A DNA stretch of 64,000 nt from Dokdonia pacifica (GTDB lineage Bacteria; Bacteroidota; Bacteroidia; Flavobacteriales; Flavobacteriaceae): NCBI RefSeq assembly GCF_900188275.1, contig NZ_FZNY01000002.1, positions 558,001 through 622,000 of the forward strand, read 5' to 3'. Below, piece by piece: positions 25,513 through 35,232 of the stretch. Position 1 is the stretch's first letter. Each line of letters begins with the position of its first letter. A model generated the notes under the pieces. That model ran no database searches. It saw nothing but the letters and a program-made list of their open reading frames with translations, and was not told where the DNA came from. The position numbers and the translations under genes are program-made.

Positions 25513-26633
25513 GTTGAAATAATTTTATATAATTGTTTACAATAGAATTCCCATGTACTTCTTTGTAACACACGTTCTCTTGCTTTTGTAGCTTGTTTAG
25601 CAATAAGTTCAGGGGTTTCTATAATGTTAGTGAGTATGTGTGTTAATGCTTCAACATTATCTTGTTCAAATAACCATCCGCCATTTCCTACTTCTATGGC
25701 ATCAGAAATTCCGCCTGTTTTTGTCCCTATTGCTGGGATTCCACAAGATTGTGCTTCTAAAAAAACTAATCCAAATCCTTCGACTTGATTGGATGTTTTT
25801 TCTTCTCTTGTAGCAAGAATAAATACGTCTTTGGTATTGTAAAAATCAGGAAGTTCTTGATCTGGTATAAACCCATGAAGATGGATTTGAGATTTTATAG
25901 AAGAAACCATTATTAACTTTTTTAGTTCTTCTAAATAAGGTCCCGTGCCTGCTATATGCCATTCTATTTTAGATTGTAGTTTCTGGGGAAGACTCTCTAA
26001 TGTTTTTAAAATAAAATCATGGCCTTTAAATTTTAAAATACGAGATACGGTTACAAAGCGTATTACTTCATCTGTAGTGCTTTGTATGGATGTGTTAGGT
26101 GTGAAAAATTCATGATTTACTGCTAATGGTAATGCTTCGACCATAGCTTTCGGTTGAATATGTGCTACTAAGCCTTTTGTATAATGACTATTGGTGATTA
26201 CCTTTTTTGCTTTCCCTAACATCCATTTTGCATAGATAGGTAACCAAAAGTGTTTTCTCATCATAGCATTTCCAGCTAAAAACTCAGCGCCATGGCCTAA
26301 TATGTATATATTCTTCATTCCTCCTAGAAAGGCTAATAATGCTTCAGGATGCCAAATGCCACAAATAACATCATAAGATTGCTTATCCTTTATCTTACTA
26401 ATCGTACGTATGGTAGCTAATTCACATTGTATACGCTTTGCTGGCAATCGGATAACTTCTACAGTAGAGCTTGTTTGATATGGTATTGAAACAGTAGGTA
26501 TATCTACGGTTAGTATGGTGATTGTATTATAAAAAGAAGATAACCCACCTGTAATCTCATGACATAAACGAGCAATACCTCCAGTGGATGGAGGATAATC
26601 GTATGATAAGATTAATAGGTTTCTATTTTTCAT
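25509..26633 (-). CDS. Glycosyltransferase family 4
   Basis: 374 aa. It starts MKNRNLLILSYDYPPSTGGI (Gly-rich GT4 acceptor-domain start). The C-terminal half has VSRILKFKGHDFILKTL and LATREEKTSNQVEGFGLVFL, where Glu-Gly-Phe-Gly is the donor-site motif. It overlaps the downstream polymerase gene by 4 bases. Repeat-unit assembly; specificity unknown. Confidence 0.92.
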   Translation of the reverse strand: MKNRNLLILSYDYPPSTGGIARLCHEITGGLSSFYNTITILTVDIPTVSIPYQTSSTVEVIRLPAKRIQCELATIRTISKIKDKQSYDVICGIWHPEALLAFLGGMKNIYILGHGAEFLAGNAMMRKHFWLPIYAKWMLGKAKKVITNSHYTKGLVAHIQPKAMVEALPLAVNHEFFTPNTSIQSTTDEVIRFVTVSRILKFKGHDFILKTLESLPQKLQSKIEWHIAGTGPYLEELKKLIMVSSIKSQIHLHGFIPDQELPDFYNTKDVFILATREEKTSNQVEGFGLVFLEAQSCGIPAIGTKTGGISDAIEVGNGGWLFEQDNVEALTHILTNIIETPELIAKQATKARERVLQRSTWEFYCKQLYKIIST

Positions 26634-26639
26634 AATGGT

Positions 26640-27521
26640 TTACTGTGTTCTTAATGAAGGTTGTTTTGCTACTCGTTTTCCGTCTTTTAATCCGTTGTAA
26701 TAACTCTTGAAAATGCCAATATCTTTATACGCAATTGTATATGAAACAATAAGTTTTATGAGATAGAGATTTGCTGTTATGTTATGATGCCACGGTAAAT
26801 GTCTGTAGATAACAATGGTACGATTTCGCGAAAGCGAATATATATATGCACGAATATCTGACACCCTACATCCCCCTGTTTCTGCTGCTAAATGTGTCAT
26901 ATGCGCTTTATGATTATAAAAAATGGTATGTCCTGTTTTTTTGAAACGCAAGCAAAAATCTGTCTCTTCATAAAGAGCTGCGCCTTTGGTAAGTTGCTCA
27001 TCTATACCACCTACTTCTGTGTAGACACTTTTCTTTACAGAGAAATTTCCTCCGCCCGCATGATCTACTTCTCTTTGCCCTTCTAAATGAAACCCTCTAA
27101 GAGGGGTTGCTGTCCGAGACACAAATTTTCCGATCTCACAATCTGAATTTGTTTTAAACTTTTCTGTGATACCGCCCGCAACCATACTAATATCATTAGC
27201 ATCTAAAAAGATAGCGTGTTGTGCTAATAAATCAGGCTCACACCGTATATCATCATCAAGATACAAGAGATACTCATAGATTGCATTTGTAGCGCCATAA
27301 TTTCTAGCTTCTGGTAGGCCTTTAAAACTCGTAATATGATGGTATGTAATAAAATCAAAACCTTTGATATAGTTAAGAACCTCTACATCTTTTTCTTGTG
27401 ATTGATCTACAATTATCACCTCAAAAGGATGTTCATACTGCTGTAGCACTAAATCCTTTAATGTATTTAACAGAAAAGCTGTTCTATGAAGGGTTGGTAT
27501 GATGATAGAAAATCCTTTCAT
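26640..27521 (-). CDS. Glycosyltransferase family 2 (rhamnosyltransferase-like)
   Basis: 293 aa, GT-A. It has FSIIIPTLHRTAFLLNTLKD, the DxD region YLLYLDDDIRCEPDLL, and the acceptor-side motif GGGNFSVKKSVYTEVGGIDE with GAALYEETDFCLR (the ED catalytic pair of inverting GT2). It overlaps the preceding gene in the array by 4 bases. A degenerate palindrome copy (26821-26836) lies near the C-terminal coding part. Confidence 0.9.
   Translation of the reverse strand: MKGFSIIIPTLHRTAFLLNTLKDLVLQQYEHPFEVIIVDQSQEKDVEVLNYIKGFDFITYHHITSFKGLPEARNYGATNAIYEYLLYLDDDIRCEPDLLAQHAIFLDANDISMVAGGITEKFKTNSDCEIGKFVSRTATPLRGFHLEGQREVDHAGGGNFSVKKSVYTEVGGIDEQLTKGAALYEETDFCLRFKKTGHTIFYNHKAHMTHLAAETGGCRVSDIRAYIYSLSRNRTIVIYRHLPWHHNITANLYLIKLIVSYTIAYKDIGIFKSYYNGLKDGKRVAKQPSLRTQ
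26821..26836. repeat. Palindrome, degenerate left arm CGATTTCGCGAAAGCG (copy 4, in coding sequence)
   Basis: One mismatch in the left arm; inside a GT2 gene. Confidence 0.8.
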
Positions 27522-28858
27522 GATTGTAACGCTTCAAATAGGTTGATAAATGCTTGTACTTGAGAAGAAGCTAAATAGCGCTTGCAATAGGTTGTATTTG
27601 GGTTATGGATTGTTTGTTGATTTTGAAAAATAGTTTTTAGTTTCTCTACACTATCTTCTTCATTAAATTGTAAGAATGTGGCTGTATTTGCTTTTATAAG
27701 TTCTTTTTTAGCTTCACTTATTTCTGGTACAAATGCTAGTACTTGTTTTTGGAGCGCTATATAGTCTATTAGTTTTGCAAATACGCACCACCAATAAGCT
27801 TTATCTCCATTGATCAATAAAACATAAGCAGCTTTCTCTATCATGTCATAGAGCTGTGATTGCGGCATATGGTCATAGAATGTGACATGATTGGTAAGTT
27901 CTAACTCTTTTACATAAGGTAATGCGACACGTTCATTAATTTCTTTATTCCCTATAATTTGTATTTGAGGAATTTGCCCAATAGGAAGTCCTTCTATTGC
28001 TTTTTTATAAATCGTAAAGAAGGCATCTTTATACTCTTTTAAATACTCTCCTACCAATACTAAAGTATTCTCCTTTTCTACTTGTGGTGTAGGGATATAA
28101 TCATCATCAATTCCTGTAGGAATGAACTCAAATTTTGCATCATATTCGCCTGCATATTGATCGTGAAATATCATCCCATAAGATGAGGATGTACCTACAA
28201 TCTTATCGGCATATTGAAATGTAAGATCCTGAATACGTTTTTGTTTTGCATACACCTTAGCTATAGAAGAATGAAACCTTTTGCCATATGTAATAGGATC
28301 TCTAAAATCTGCTACCCACTGAATAGGCATTGTTTTTTTTAATTCAATCCCTATCTCATTTGCTGTAAACGGGAGTGTCGTTGTAAATACGGTTGCTATA
28401 TTTTCTTCTTTTATTAGTTTTTTAGCAAGCTTTATAGCACCTCTCTTCCATGTCCAAAATCTATCTGGGTTTTTTAAATGTCTATTAAGGATATAATGAT
28501 AGCATTTAGCTGCAAGTGTTGGTTTGGATTCTTTCTTAGTATGGGTAGTAGCAATAGTAGCTGCTTGGTCAAAAACACCTTGTTTTTTTAATGTTTTATA
28601 AGTTCTATCTGGACCCCCAAGTGCCATTTTAACACCTCGTATACTTGGTTCTATGTAGCTTGTTCTGTAGATAGGGATATCTTCTAACTCCTCTAATAAT
28701 AAAGGGTCTTCATTATATTCATAATTAATCGACACTGTAATGACATAGGGTTGCCATCCCATCCGTTTTAAATACTTTACAAGCTTATGTGCCCTAAAAA
28801 CAGCAGCATGCGTTTCAGGAGCAAAAAAGGGTGTGATGACAAGTACTTTCTTATTCAT
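27518..28858 (-). CDS. Glycosyltransferase family 4-like protein
   Basis: 446 aa, longer than its neighbours. The N-terminus MNKKVLVITPFFAPETHAAV is a GT4-type start; the middle has PDRFWTWKRGAIKLAKKL and IQWVADFRDPITYGKRFH, a block typical of GT4 proteins in Bacteroidetes capsule loci. The usual EGFP/EGFG donor motif is absent: the corresponding region reads EKAAYVLLINGDKAYWWCVF, so donor binding is unusual. It overlaps the upstream gene by 8 bases and the downstream gene by 4. Confidence 0.8.
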   Translation of the reverse strand: MNKKVLVITPFFAPETHAAVFRAHKLVKYLKRMGWQPYVITVSINYEYNEDPLLLEELEDIPIYRTSYIEPSIRGVKMALGGPDRTYKTLKKQGVFDQAATIATTHTKKESKPTLAAKCYHYILNRHLKNPDRFWTWKRGAIKLAKKLIKEENIATVFTTTLPFTANEIGIELKKTMPIQWVADFRDPITYGKRFHSSIAKVYAKQKRIQDLTFQYADKIVGTSSSYGMIFHDQYAGEYDAKFEFIPTGIDDDYIPTPQVEKENTLVLVGEYLKEYKDAFFTIYKKAIEGLPIGQIPQIQIIGNKEINERVALPYVKELELTNHVTFYDHMPQSQLYDMIEKAAYVLLINGDKAYWWCVFAKLIDYIALQKQVLAFVPEISEAKKELIKANTATFLQFNEEDSVEKLKTIFQNQQTIHNPNTTYCKRYLASSQVQAFINLFEALQS

Positions 28859-30002
28859 GTCCTATTACATTTTTGTAAACATTGATATTCTGTACAACCA
28901 ATTTTTTCTGATCAAAGAAGTCGATCACACGTTGTTTTGCATTTCTTCCTAATCGCAAAGCATAGGAAGTATCTGTGAGTAATCTATTTATTTTCTGTGC
29001 AAAAGCTTGATATTTATCTGGATACTCTAACAAACCTGATTTTGTATCTTCTATAGATTCATTTGCCCATCCTATAGATGATGCAACAATGGGTTTTTCC
29101 ATAGCCATAGCTTCTAACCAAGAGATAGGAAATGCTTCTGCAAAACTTGGGAAAACACAAATAGCCGATTGGGAAATCATTTGAGACATCTCTTCATAAG
29201 GAACAACACCTTTATAATGAACATTCTGTAATGCAGATGGTGTTAAAATAGATTTCATCACTTCCCAAGTAGATTTCTTTTCTATGAAGTCTACTGCATC
29301 TTTCCCTACTAGCGTTAAAGTTGCATTGGGATTTATGGTATGAAGAATATTAAAAATATGAGCTAAGGCCATCATTCCTTTTTTACGTACCAAGGTTCCG
29401 AAATAAAGGATGTTTTGACTTTCGGTAGCATTTTGAAATAAGGTATTGAATGCTTCTATATCTATTCCATTATACACCACCTCAAAATTAAGACACGGAA
29501 ACTCAAAGACACTTTCGGTAAGTTTTCCTGAAAATTCGCTTACAGCTATTACTTTTTTAGATCTGTTAATCGCCATTTTTTCTAGATAATACAATAATCT
29601 AGGTTTTGACATTCCTTGAAGATGATTAAAATAAGTTACAGATCCATGTATTCTTGTCACCACTGGAATCTTGAAATTAAAAAAGGCATGTAATCCTTCC
29701 CAATCTGGTGCTTCAATAAGGTCTATGTGATCTGTTGCAATGTGTTTTTTAACTCTAGTACGTATTTTGAAACGATCTTTGATAGGAGAAAACCTAGAAC
29801 GAGATACTCCTTTAATCGCAACAATACGTATATCTTCATCATACCATATACGATCACTGGATGATAAACATAAAAATATAGTCACCTGATACCCATTCTT
29901 TACTAATGAGGTAGCCATCATCTTGATAAAAGACCCTATTCCCCCTGCTGGTGGTGTACTAGGATGTGGATATTCTGAGGTTATGTAGGCTATATGTTTC
30001 AC
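28851..30002 (-). CDS. Glycosyltransferase family 4
   Basis: 383 aa. It starts MKHIAYITSEYPHPSTPPAG (GIG loop following) and has VVTRIHGSVTYFNHLQG and VIAVSEFSGKLTESV. In the donor half there are ILYFGTLVRKKGMMALAHIF and FPSFAEAFPISWLEAMAMEK (Glu-Ala-Phe-Pro variant of the GT4 motif). The start overlaps the acyltransferase stop by 4 bases. Repeat-unit assembly; sugar unknown. Confidence 0.92.
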   Translation of the reverse strand: MKHIAYITSEYPHPSTPPAGGIGSFIKMMATSLVKNGYQVTIFLCLSSSDRIWYDEDIRIVAIKGVSRSRFSPIKDRFKIRTRVKKHIATDHIDLIEAPDWEGLHAFFNFKIPVVTRIHGSVTYFNHLQGMSKPRLLYYLEKMAINRSKKVIAVSEFSGKLTESVFEFPCLNFEVVYNGIDIEAFNTLFQNATESQNILYFGTLVRKKGMMALAHIFNILHTINPNATLTLVGKDAVDFIEKKSTWEVMKSILTPSALQNVHYKGVVPYEEMSQMISQSAICVFPSFAEAFPISWLEAMAMEKPIVASSIGWANESIEDTKSGLLEYPDKYQAFAQKINRLLTDTSYALRLGRNAKQRVIDFFDQKKLVVQNINVYKNVIGHE

Positions 30003-31063
30003 TTGCGAATGTATTTTTTACGTAAATAGATATTGAGAGGTTTTTCAAAATAACGATATAAAATGCCGCTCCCAAGCACAGAAATTATAAATGCTACAGC
30101 AATAAGCAGGTAGCCATTTTCAAAAAGACGAAACTTATAATTCACAATCCATAACACTTGGATCACTAATTGGTGAATCATATAAAAAGCAAAGCTTATT
30201 TCGCCTAACCATATCAGTGTTTTCTTTGATAAAATATGAGAGATAATCCCACGTTGAAATGAGAATATAAAAATCAAGAAAGCCATAGGAAGCCAGTAGT
30301 AAATAGACCACCTAAAATCTTGTGAAACTCCAGAGCGAAAAATATAACACATACTAAAAAATGCAATCGAAATAACTTCGAGTAATGTTGCATTCTTTTG
30401 TATCCATGCATGCTCTTTATAGCGGGTATACATATCAAAAAGTAATATTCCCAATATAAAATCAAAGACTCTAAAAAGCGGATTAATATAATATACCCAA
30501 TGATTGGCATCTGTACTAGGTACAAAAGCGATAATGAGTATAGGAATTAGCAACACCAAAAGGATATACTTTCGTAATAAGGCAACAGCAAGAAGCAATA
30601 GAGGAAAAAGTGTATAGAAAAACATTTCATTTGAAATGCTCCAAGAAACTCCATTAAAAGAAAAGAAATACTCTTTTGCTGGAATAAAACTTTGTACCAA
30701 TAATGTATTAGCTACCGATTTTAGCCAGAAGGTTATGTCTCCTAATCTTCCATAATAAGATAGCAAAAATGCAACCCCAAATGTGAGAATATGTAAGGGA
30801 TAAATTCTAAAAATTCGAGCAAGTATAAATTTCTTAAATGGTATCTTTTTTTGTAGAAATGCATCTTTGTATTTGAATGACAAAATAAATCCGCTTAGGA
30901 TAAAGAAAAAGCTTACACCTAAATATCCTTCACTCATGGATAAATAACTAGCATATGTATCTGTTAGAAAATCTTCATTGTAAGATAGAAACAACCCTCC
31001 TAAATGGCCTGAAAAAACCATGTAAGCAAATACAAAACGAAGGGATGTGAGTGGTTTTAGCAT
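29999..31063 (-). CDS. Acyltransferase family 3 membrane protein (OafA-like)
   Basis: 354 aa with about ten membrane helices. The acyltransferase-3 signature is at the start: SLRFVFAYMVFSGHLGG (catalytic His in the first helix region) and the family block YLGVSFFFILSGFILSFKY. OafA-type enzymes add acetyl or other acyl groups to surface sugars. It lies directly after a paralogous acyltransferase (4-base gap), giving two membrane acylation steps besides MBOAT. Confidence 0.9.
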   Translation of the reverse strand: MLKPLTSLRFVFAYMVFSGHLGGLFLSYNEDFLTDTYASYLSMSEGYLGVSFFFILSGFILSFKYKDAFLQKKIPFKKFILARIFRIYPLHILTFGVAFLLSYYGRLGDITFWLKSVANTLLVQSFIPAKEYFFSFNGVSWSISNEMFFYTLFPLLLLAVALLRKYILLVLLIPILIIAFVPSTDANHWVYYINPLFRVFDFILGILLFDMYTRYKEHAWIQKNATLLEVISIAFFSMCYIFRSGVSQDFRWSIYYWLPMAFLIFIFSFQRGIISHILSKKTLIWLGEISFAFYMIHQLVIQVLWIVNYKFRLFENGYLLIAVAFIISVLGSGILYRYFEKPLNIYLRKKYIRK

Positions 31064-31067
31064 AGTT

Positions 31068-32066
31068 TTACTTAAAAATGATTTTTTTAATAATTCTTTT
31101 TAAAGGTGGTTCTATATAATAAGTGATGACTGTCGCTATTAAAACCGCAATAGATGTGGTCAATAAAATACTAATAGACCGATCCATATGCTTATCAAAA
31201 AATAACATGAAAATATATCCTACAAGTTGATGTACTAAGTACAATGGATATGAAACAAAGCCAAGGAATAATAAGAACTTACTTCTTCCTAAGATTTCAA
31301 ATTTCAAATACACAAAAACGTAAAAAAACAAGACGATAATAGGAAACGATATCAGTAAAATGGTAAGTTCTAAATGAGGTCTTACCACACTATATAAAGC
31401 TATTGCTAGCGAAAGGTTTGCGATGATAAGCGCATGTAAGTATAGCGCTGGTTTACCCTTAGACATGTATATTCTATAAAAGCAAATCCCTATCATAAAC
31501 AATAACACATAATTAAGATCTAGTAACCTACTTATAATCGGAATTGGGAAAAAATAGTGAATCAAGCAAATCACTAGCAAAGCGCCATTGTACAAAAGTA
31601 TTTTATCTACTTTCTTGATCATAAAGAGAAATGCCATCAGTAAATAAAAAAGTAATTCTGGTAATAAAGACCAATAGGCTCCATCTACATGGTGAAATTT
31701 CAACAACTCATGAAACATGGTAAAATTGAATAGAATATCAATTACAGGTCTATCAAACATAGGGTCAATAGACTGAGACTTTGTAATCCAAATGACTCCT
31801 AAAGTAATTAGAATACAGATCCAAAACGTAGGATATAGCCGTATAAAACGTTTCTTTAAAAATTGCCACCCACTCGTACACCGTTCTATAGTAAGTGTAA
31901 TTACAAAACCGCTTAGGATAAAGAAGAAAGGAACCCCTAACCATCCATGAGGAAAATACAGAGATGATTCGACACCAAAATCTTTACTATAAATAGTAGT
32001 ATAATGATATAAAACCACACCTAAGGCCGCAAGCCCTCTAAAAGCATCTAACTCTTTAATTCTCAT
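31068..32066 (-). CDS. Acyltransferase family 3 membrane protein (second copy)
   Basis: 332 aa, polytopic. It starts MRIKELDAFRGLAALGVVLY-H (the R..A...V..YH catalytic motif) and has HGWLGVPFFFILSGFVITLT. The start overlaps the flippase gene by 11 bases. Divergent from the adjacent acyltransferase, so probably a different acceptor or position rather than a recent duplication. Confidence 0.9.
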   Translation of the reverse strand: MRIKELDAFRGLAALGVVLYHYTTIYSKDFGVESSLYFPHGWLGVPFFFILSGFVITLTIERCTSGWQFLKKRFIRLYPTFWICILITLGVIWITKSQSIDPMFDRPVIDILFNFTMFHELLKFHHVDGAYWSLLPELLFYLLMAFLFMIKKVDKILLYNGALLVICLIHYFFPIPIISRLLDLNYVLLFMIGICFYRIYMSKGKPALYLHALIIANLSLAIALYSVVRPHLELTILLISFPIIVLFFYVFVYLKFEILGRSKFLLFLGFVSYPLYLVHQLVGYIFMLFFDKHMDRSISILLTTSIAVLIATVITYYIEPPLKRIIKKIIFK

Positions 32067-33609
32067 GACTAGACATTTTTTTTAAGGGATGAATAGATTT
32101 TGTACGCTTTCGCGAAAGCATACCCAGAAAAATTCCCATTAGAGATGTACGCTCAGTTTTACTTAGGAGCACATACATTCCTATTACAAATAATAGGGTA
32201 AATACAATACCTTTTAGAATAAAGAATCCCCATCCGTTTCCAATAAAATGAACAGCATAATATGTGATCACACACACCGGAATAAATAGTAACAGGTATG
32301 GGAATAATGCTTTTGTAAAATATTGTTTCATATCAAGACCTAATTTAATTTGATAGTAAAACACCACCATAATTTGAAGTATCATGAGTGCTCCAAAAAT
32401 GCCGTAAATAATTCCTTTAAGTCCGTATATTGTAGATAGATAACCTCCTATACCAATACCAATAATGGTGAGGATTAAAGACGATAACGATTTAAATCGC
32501 ATCAGTTTTTTAGCTTCTAAAATAGCATGGGCATACCCTTGTGATATAGGCATCACATAAGCTATCATAATAAGCAAAGCCACAAGCCACGCATCTTTAT
32601 AGGTCTCTCCTACCCATAAAACAATAAACTCTTGCCCTAAAATCAAGAAACCGCCAAGTATATAAAAAAGTACGATCATCGTGATTCTTGAAATACGTAT
32701 CATCTCAGCTGTAAGCAATGCAGTAGTATCATTTTTATAAATAGATTTTACCGCTTTAGGTAATACAAGCCCGTTAATGACATTACCAAATGTTAGAAAA
32801 TATAACCCTAGTGTAACGCCTACTGCATAAATAGCAACGACAACTGTATTTGTTGTAGCTCCAAGAATAACTTGACCTGTACGCCATTGAAACTGATAGA
32901 CCATTCCGAATACAAAAATCCAGATAGAGTAACTAAAAATTTCTTTTAAAAAGCGATGATCAAAACGGTGTAATTTGATACGTACTTTAAGTTTTGTAAA
33001 CACATAATAGATGGTAGTTACAATAAACAATACATTTAATGCACTATCTAAGATGACTAAGCCCAATGCATCTGCGCCTTTATATAGTATTGCAATCACA
33101 AGCAATGCTCTGATTACATACTTACAGATAGTTAGCACCCTTGGAAAAACAAAGTGCTCATAACCATTACAGATCCCTGTAAAAGCGCCTCCTGGTAATG
33201 TAATCGCAATGTTGAAGATAAAGAGTAAAAGCATCATCTTTGCTTTGCTCATTTGGTCTAATGTCAAGGTATCACCAAATAAAGTTTCTACATTTAGGTA
33301 CATGATCATTCCAAAAACGACCACGACTAAACTGATGATCGAATACAAAATAAGACTAACTGCTAAGAAGTTTTCCTGCCCTTTTTCATCTTGTTGCGCT
33401 CTGTATTGCGCAACAAATCGTACAATAGCATTTGTCAATCCTAAATCTAATATGGATAAGTACCCTACAAATGCTCCGATAAGTGCAAACAGTCCGTATT
33501 CTGAGTCACCTAACATCTTTACGATAAAAGGGGTCAAAACAATCCCTACAATATTGGAAATACCAAGATTGATATAGGAAAGTAATGCTGCTTTTTTTAT
33601 CTGACTCAA
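32056..33609 (-). CDS. wzx: Wzx-type oligosaccharide flippase (MATE/MOP superfamily)
   Basis: 517 aa with 12-14 membrane segments. It begins MSQIKKAALLSYINLGISNI, then VGIVLTPFIVKMLGDSEYGL, the typical PST/Wzx start. It flips undecaprenyl-linked repeat units to the periplasm for the EpsG-type polymerase. A palindrome copy lies near its 3' end (32103-32122). It is the first polysaccharide gene after the NRPS block; the gap to the PhyH gene is only 27 bases, so the two blocks are joined without a visible terminator. Confidence 0.92.
   Translation of the reverse strand: MSQIKKAALLSYINLGISNIVGIVLTPFIVKMLGDSEYGLFALIGAFVGYLSILDLGLTNAIVRFVAQYRAQQDEKGQENFLAVSLILYSIISLVVVVFGMIMYLNVETLFGDTLTLDQMSKAKMMLLLFIFNIAITLPGGAFTGICNGYEHFVFPRVLTICKYVIRALLVIAILYKGADALGLVILDSALNVLFIVTTIYYVFTKLKVRIKLHRFDHRFLKEIFSYSIWIFVFGMVYQFQWRTGQVILGATTNTVVVAIYAVGVTLGLYFLTFGNVINGLVLPKAVKSIYKNDTTALLTAEMIRISRITMIVLFYILGGFLILGQEFIVLWVGETYKDAWLVALLIMIAYVMPISQGYAHAILEAKKLMRFKSLSSLILTIIGIGIGGYLSTIYGLKGIIYGIFGALMILQIMVVFYYQIKLGLDMKQYFTKALFPYLLLFIPVCVITYYAVHFIGNGWGFFILKGIVFTLLFVIGMYVLLSKTERTSLMGIFLGMLSRKRTKSIHPLKKMSSHEN
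32103..32122. repeat. Palindrome TACGCTTTCGCGAAAGCATA (copy 5, in coding sequence)
   Basis: One arm mismatch; inside the end of the flippase gene. Confidence 0.9.
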
Positions 33610-33636
33610 AATGATTGGTTGTTGGTTAATTGATTA

Positions 33637-34476
33637 TTATATACTTACAGATATACTCTGTGTAACTTCTCGTATCGATCGATTATCTATTTGTATAGGA
33701 TTAAAATCCCGTAGACAGATATAATCGGGTCTATTTTTTTCTTTTCTATCTTCTGGTAAATTGGACGTTACATTGTAAGTCATGATCGCTGTATTTCTAT
33801 CGTATGGAGAAATATTTGCATTAGAACCATGATATACATTTGGATGAAAAAAGATAGCGGTGCCTATTTTTCCAATACCAGGTTCAATGCCATCTTGATC
33901 TACCATTTTTTTAATCAATTCATTTTTAATGGTAAATTTTAAATCACCATTTAAAGAATTTTCTAGTGCTATCGTCCCTTCAGTTAAGTGTTCTTTGTGT
34001 TGAAAATCTGCAATACCAGTAGTATGCGATCTAGGAATAAACATCAAAGGTCCCTGTGCATGATCTGTATCTTGTAGTAATACCATAACAGAAAGCATAT
34101 TTGATTCCTTTACACCATCATCTATATGCCAAAATGGATAATCTTGATGCCACTCCCATATACCACCTCCAAAGGCCTTTTTGTTATTAAGCTTATACTG
34201 ATAGAGATAAATTGAAGGATCATTTAATAATTGTTGTGTTGGTACAACTAAACGTTCTTGTTTATATAACCAATCAAACTCTTCTCTAATAGTTTGTGGT
34301 GCAAATACAGAGCGTATAGCTCCATTTTCTTCTCTTATAATATTGGGCATGGGTTTATCATCTATCTGATGAACCCCATCTCGTATGCCTTGTACCTCAT
34401 CTTCTGTAAATAAACCATCAACGATGAGGAATCCATTTTCGTGATAATGATCTATTTGTGCTGTTGTTAATTTCAT
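33637..34476 (-). CDS. Phytanoyl-CoA dioxygenase family (EctD-like) Fe(II)/2-oxoglutarate hydroxylase
   Basis: 279 aa. The facial metal triad is visible: His and Asp in WEWHQDYPFWHIDDG and distal His in FFHPNVYHGSNAN. An Arg for 2-oxoglutarate follows (YDRNTAIMTYN). The layout and the block LLQDTDHAQGPLMFIPRSH match ectoine-hydroxylase-like PhyH proteins, which often hydroxylate free or carrier-bound amino acids in peptide pathways. It is encoded next to the phosphopantetheinyl transferase and NRPS genes on the same strand, so a tailoring step on an amino-acid unit is the best inference. Confidence 0.85.
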   Translation of the reverse strand: MKLTTAQIDHYHENGFLIVDGLFTEDEVQGIRDGVHQIDDKPMPNIIREENGAIRSVFAPQTIREEFDWLYKQERLVVPTQQLLNDPSIYLYQYKLNNKKAFGGGIWEWHQDYPFWHIDDGVKESNMLSVMVLLQDTDHAQGPLMFIPRSHTTGIADFQHKEHLTEGTIALENSLNGDLKFTIKNELIKKMVDQDGIEPGIGKIGTAIFFHPNVYHGSNANISPYDRNTAIMTYNVTSNLPEDRKEKNRPDYICLRDFNPIQIDNRSIREVTQSISVSI

Positions 34477-34504
34477 TCTTATATTTTTTAAAGTGGATTT
34501 TCTG

Positions 34505-35227
34505 CTATTGATACCTCCATGAGGTTATACCAGACACATTTCCTTTTACAGAAACAGCACCGATGTAATCTTTTCTAGGTTCAATAGCATGTAACATCCA
34601 TTTTTCTTTTTCTTTTTTATCCCATTTTGTATCGATAAGTGTTGCTTCTTTAGTAGAATCTAAACTCACTACAAATTGATCTAGCGGAAATGCGAGTCCG
34701 CTACCCATTGCTTTTATAAATGCTTCCTTTCGAGTCCAGCAATTGTAAAAAGCTTGAGTATGATAGGTATGATCTAAAGCAAACAGAGAAGTCACCTCTT
34801 CTTCAGAGAAAAAGAGCTTTGCAATCTTTTTAACATCTACTTTTCTCTTGGTATACTCTACATCTATTCCTATGGTATGTTCTTGAATAAATCCTAAGAG
34901 TATGGTATCTCCAGAATGCGAAATATTAAATTGAAGCGCTCCATAATTTTGCACAAAGGGTTTCCCGTTGTAACCAAACTGAAACTCAATTTGATCTGGA
35001 GCACTCTTTAAATAATTTCCTAATAATAATCTCAAAACCCCTCTTGCTATAATAAAACAAGAGCGATCTTTTTGGAACCTGTATTTCAAAGCACGCGCTC
35101 TCTCAGATGCATCAAGAAGATTCCAATAGGTAGCTAACCTATCTTCATGCGCATTTTTACACACAGACCAAATATGTAATTGATCTGATGATAATGAGAG
35201 GTGTTGATTTGAAAAATTAGTCCACAT
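34505..35227 (-). CDS. 4'-phosphopantetheinyl transferase, Sfp type
   Basis: 240 aa. Converts apo carrier domains to holo form by attaching phosphopantetheine to Ser. Signature motifs are present: the magnesium-binding TIGIDVEYTKR and the late motif NCWTRKEAFIKAMGSGL, preceded by FNISHSGD. It is 5 bases downstream of the C-T-TE gene, so it is made with the NRPS it must activate. Full length. Confidence 0.95.
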   Translation of the reverse strand: MWTNFSNQHLSLSSDQLHIWSVCKNAHEDRLATYWNLLDASERARALKYRFQKDRSCFIIARGVLRLLLGNYLKSAPDQIEFQFGYNGKPFVQNYGALQFNISHSGDTILLGFIQEHTIGIDVEYTKRKVDVKKIAKLFFSEEEVTSLFALDHTYHTQAFYNCWTRKEAFIKAMGSGLAFPLDQFVVSLDSTKEATLIDTKWDKKEKEKWMLHAIEPRKDYIGAVSVKGNVSGITSWRYQ

Positions 35228-35232
35228 ACGAT

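Noticed and set aside
33209-33577. Plus-strand open frame of 122 codons opposite the flippase gene
   Set aside because: Low-complexity antisense shadow of a membrane protein gene; no start context or family match.
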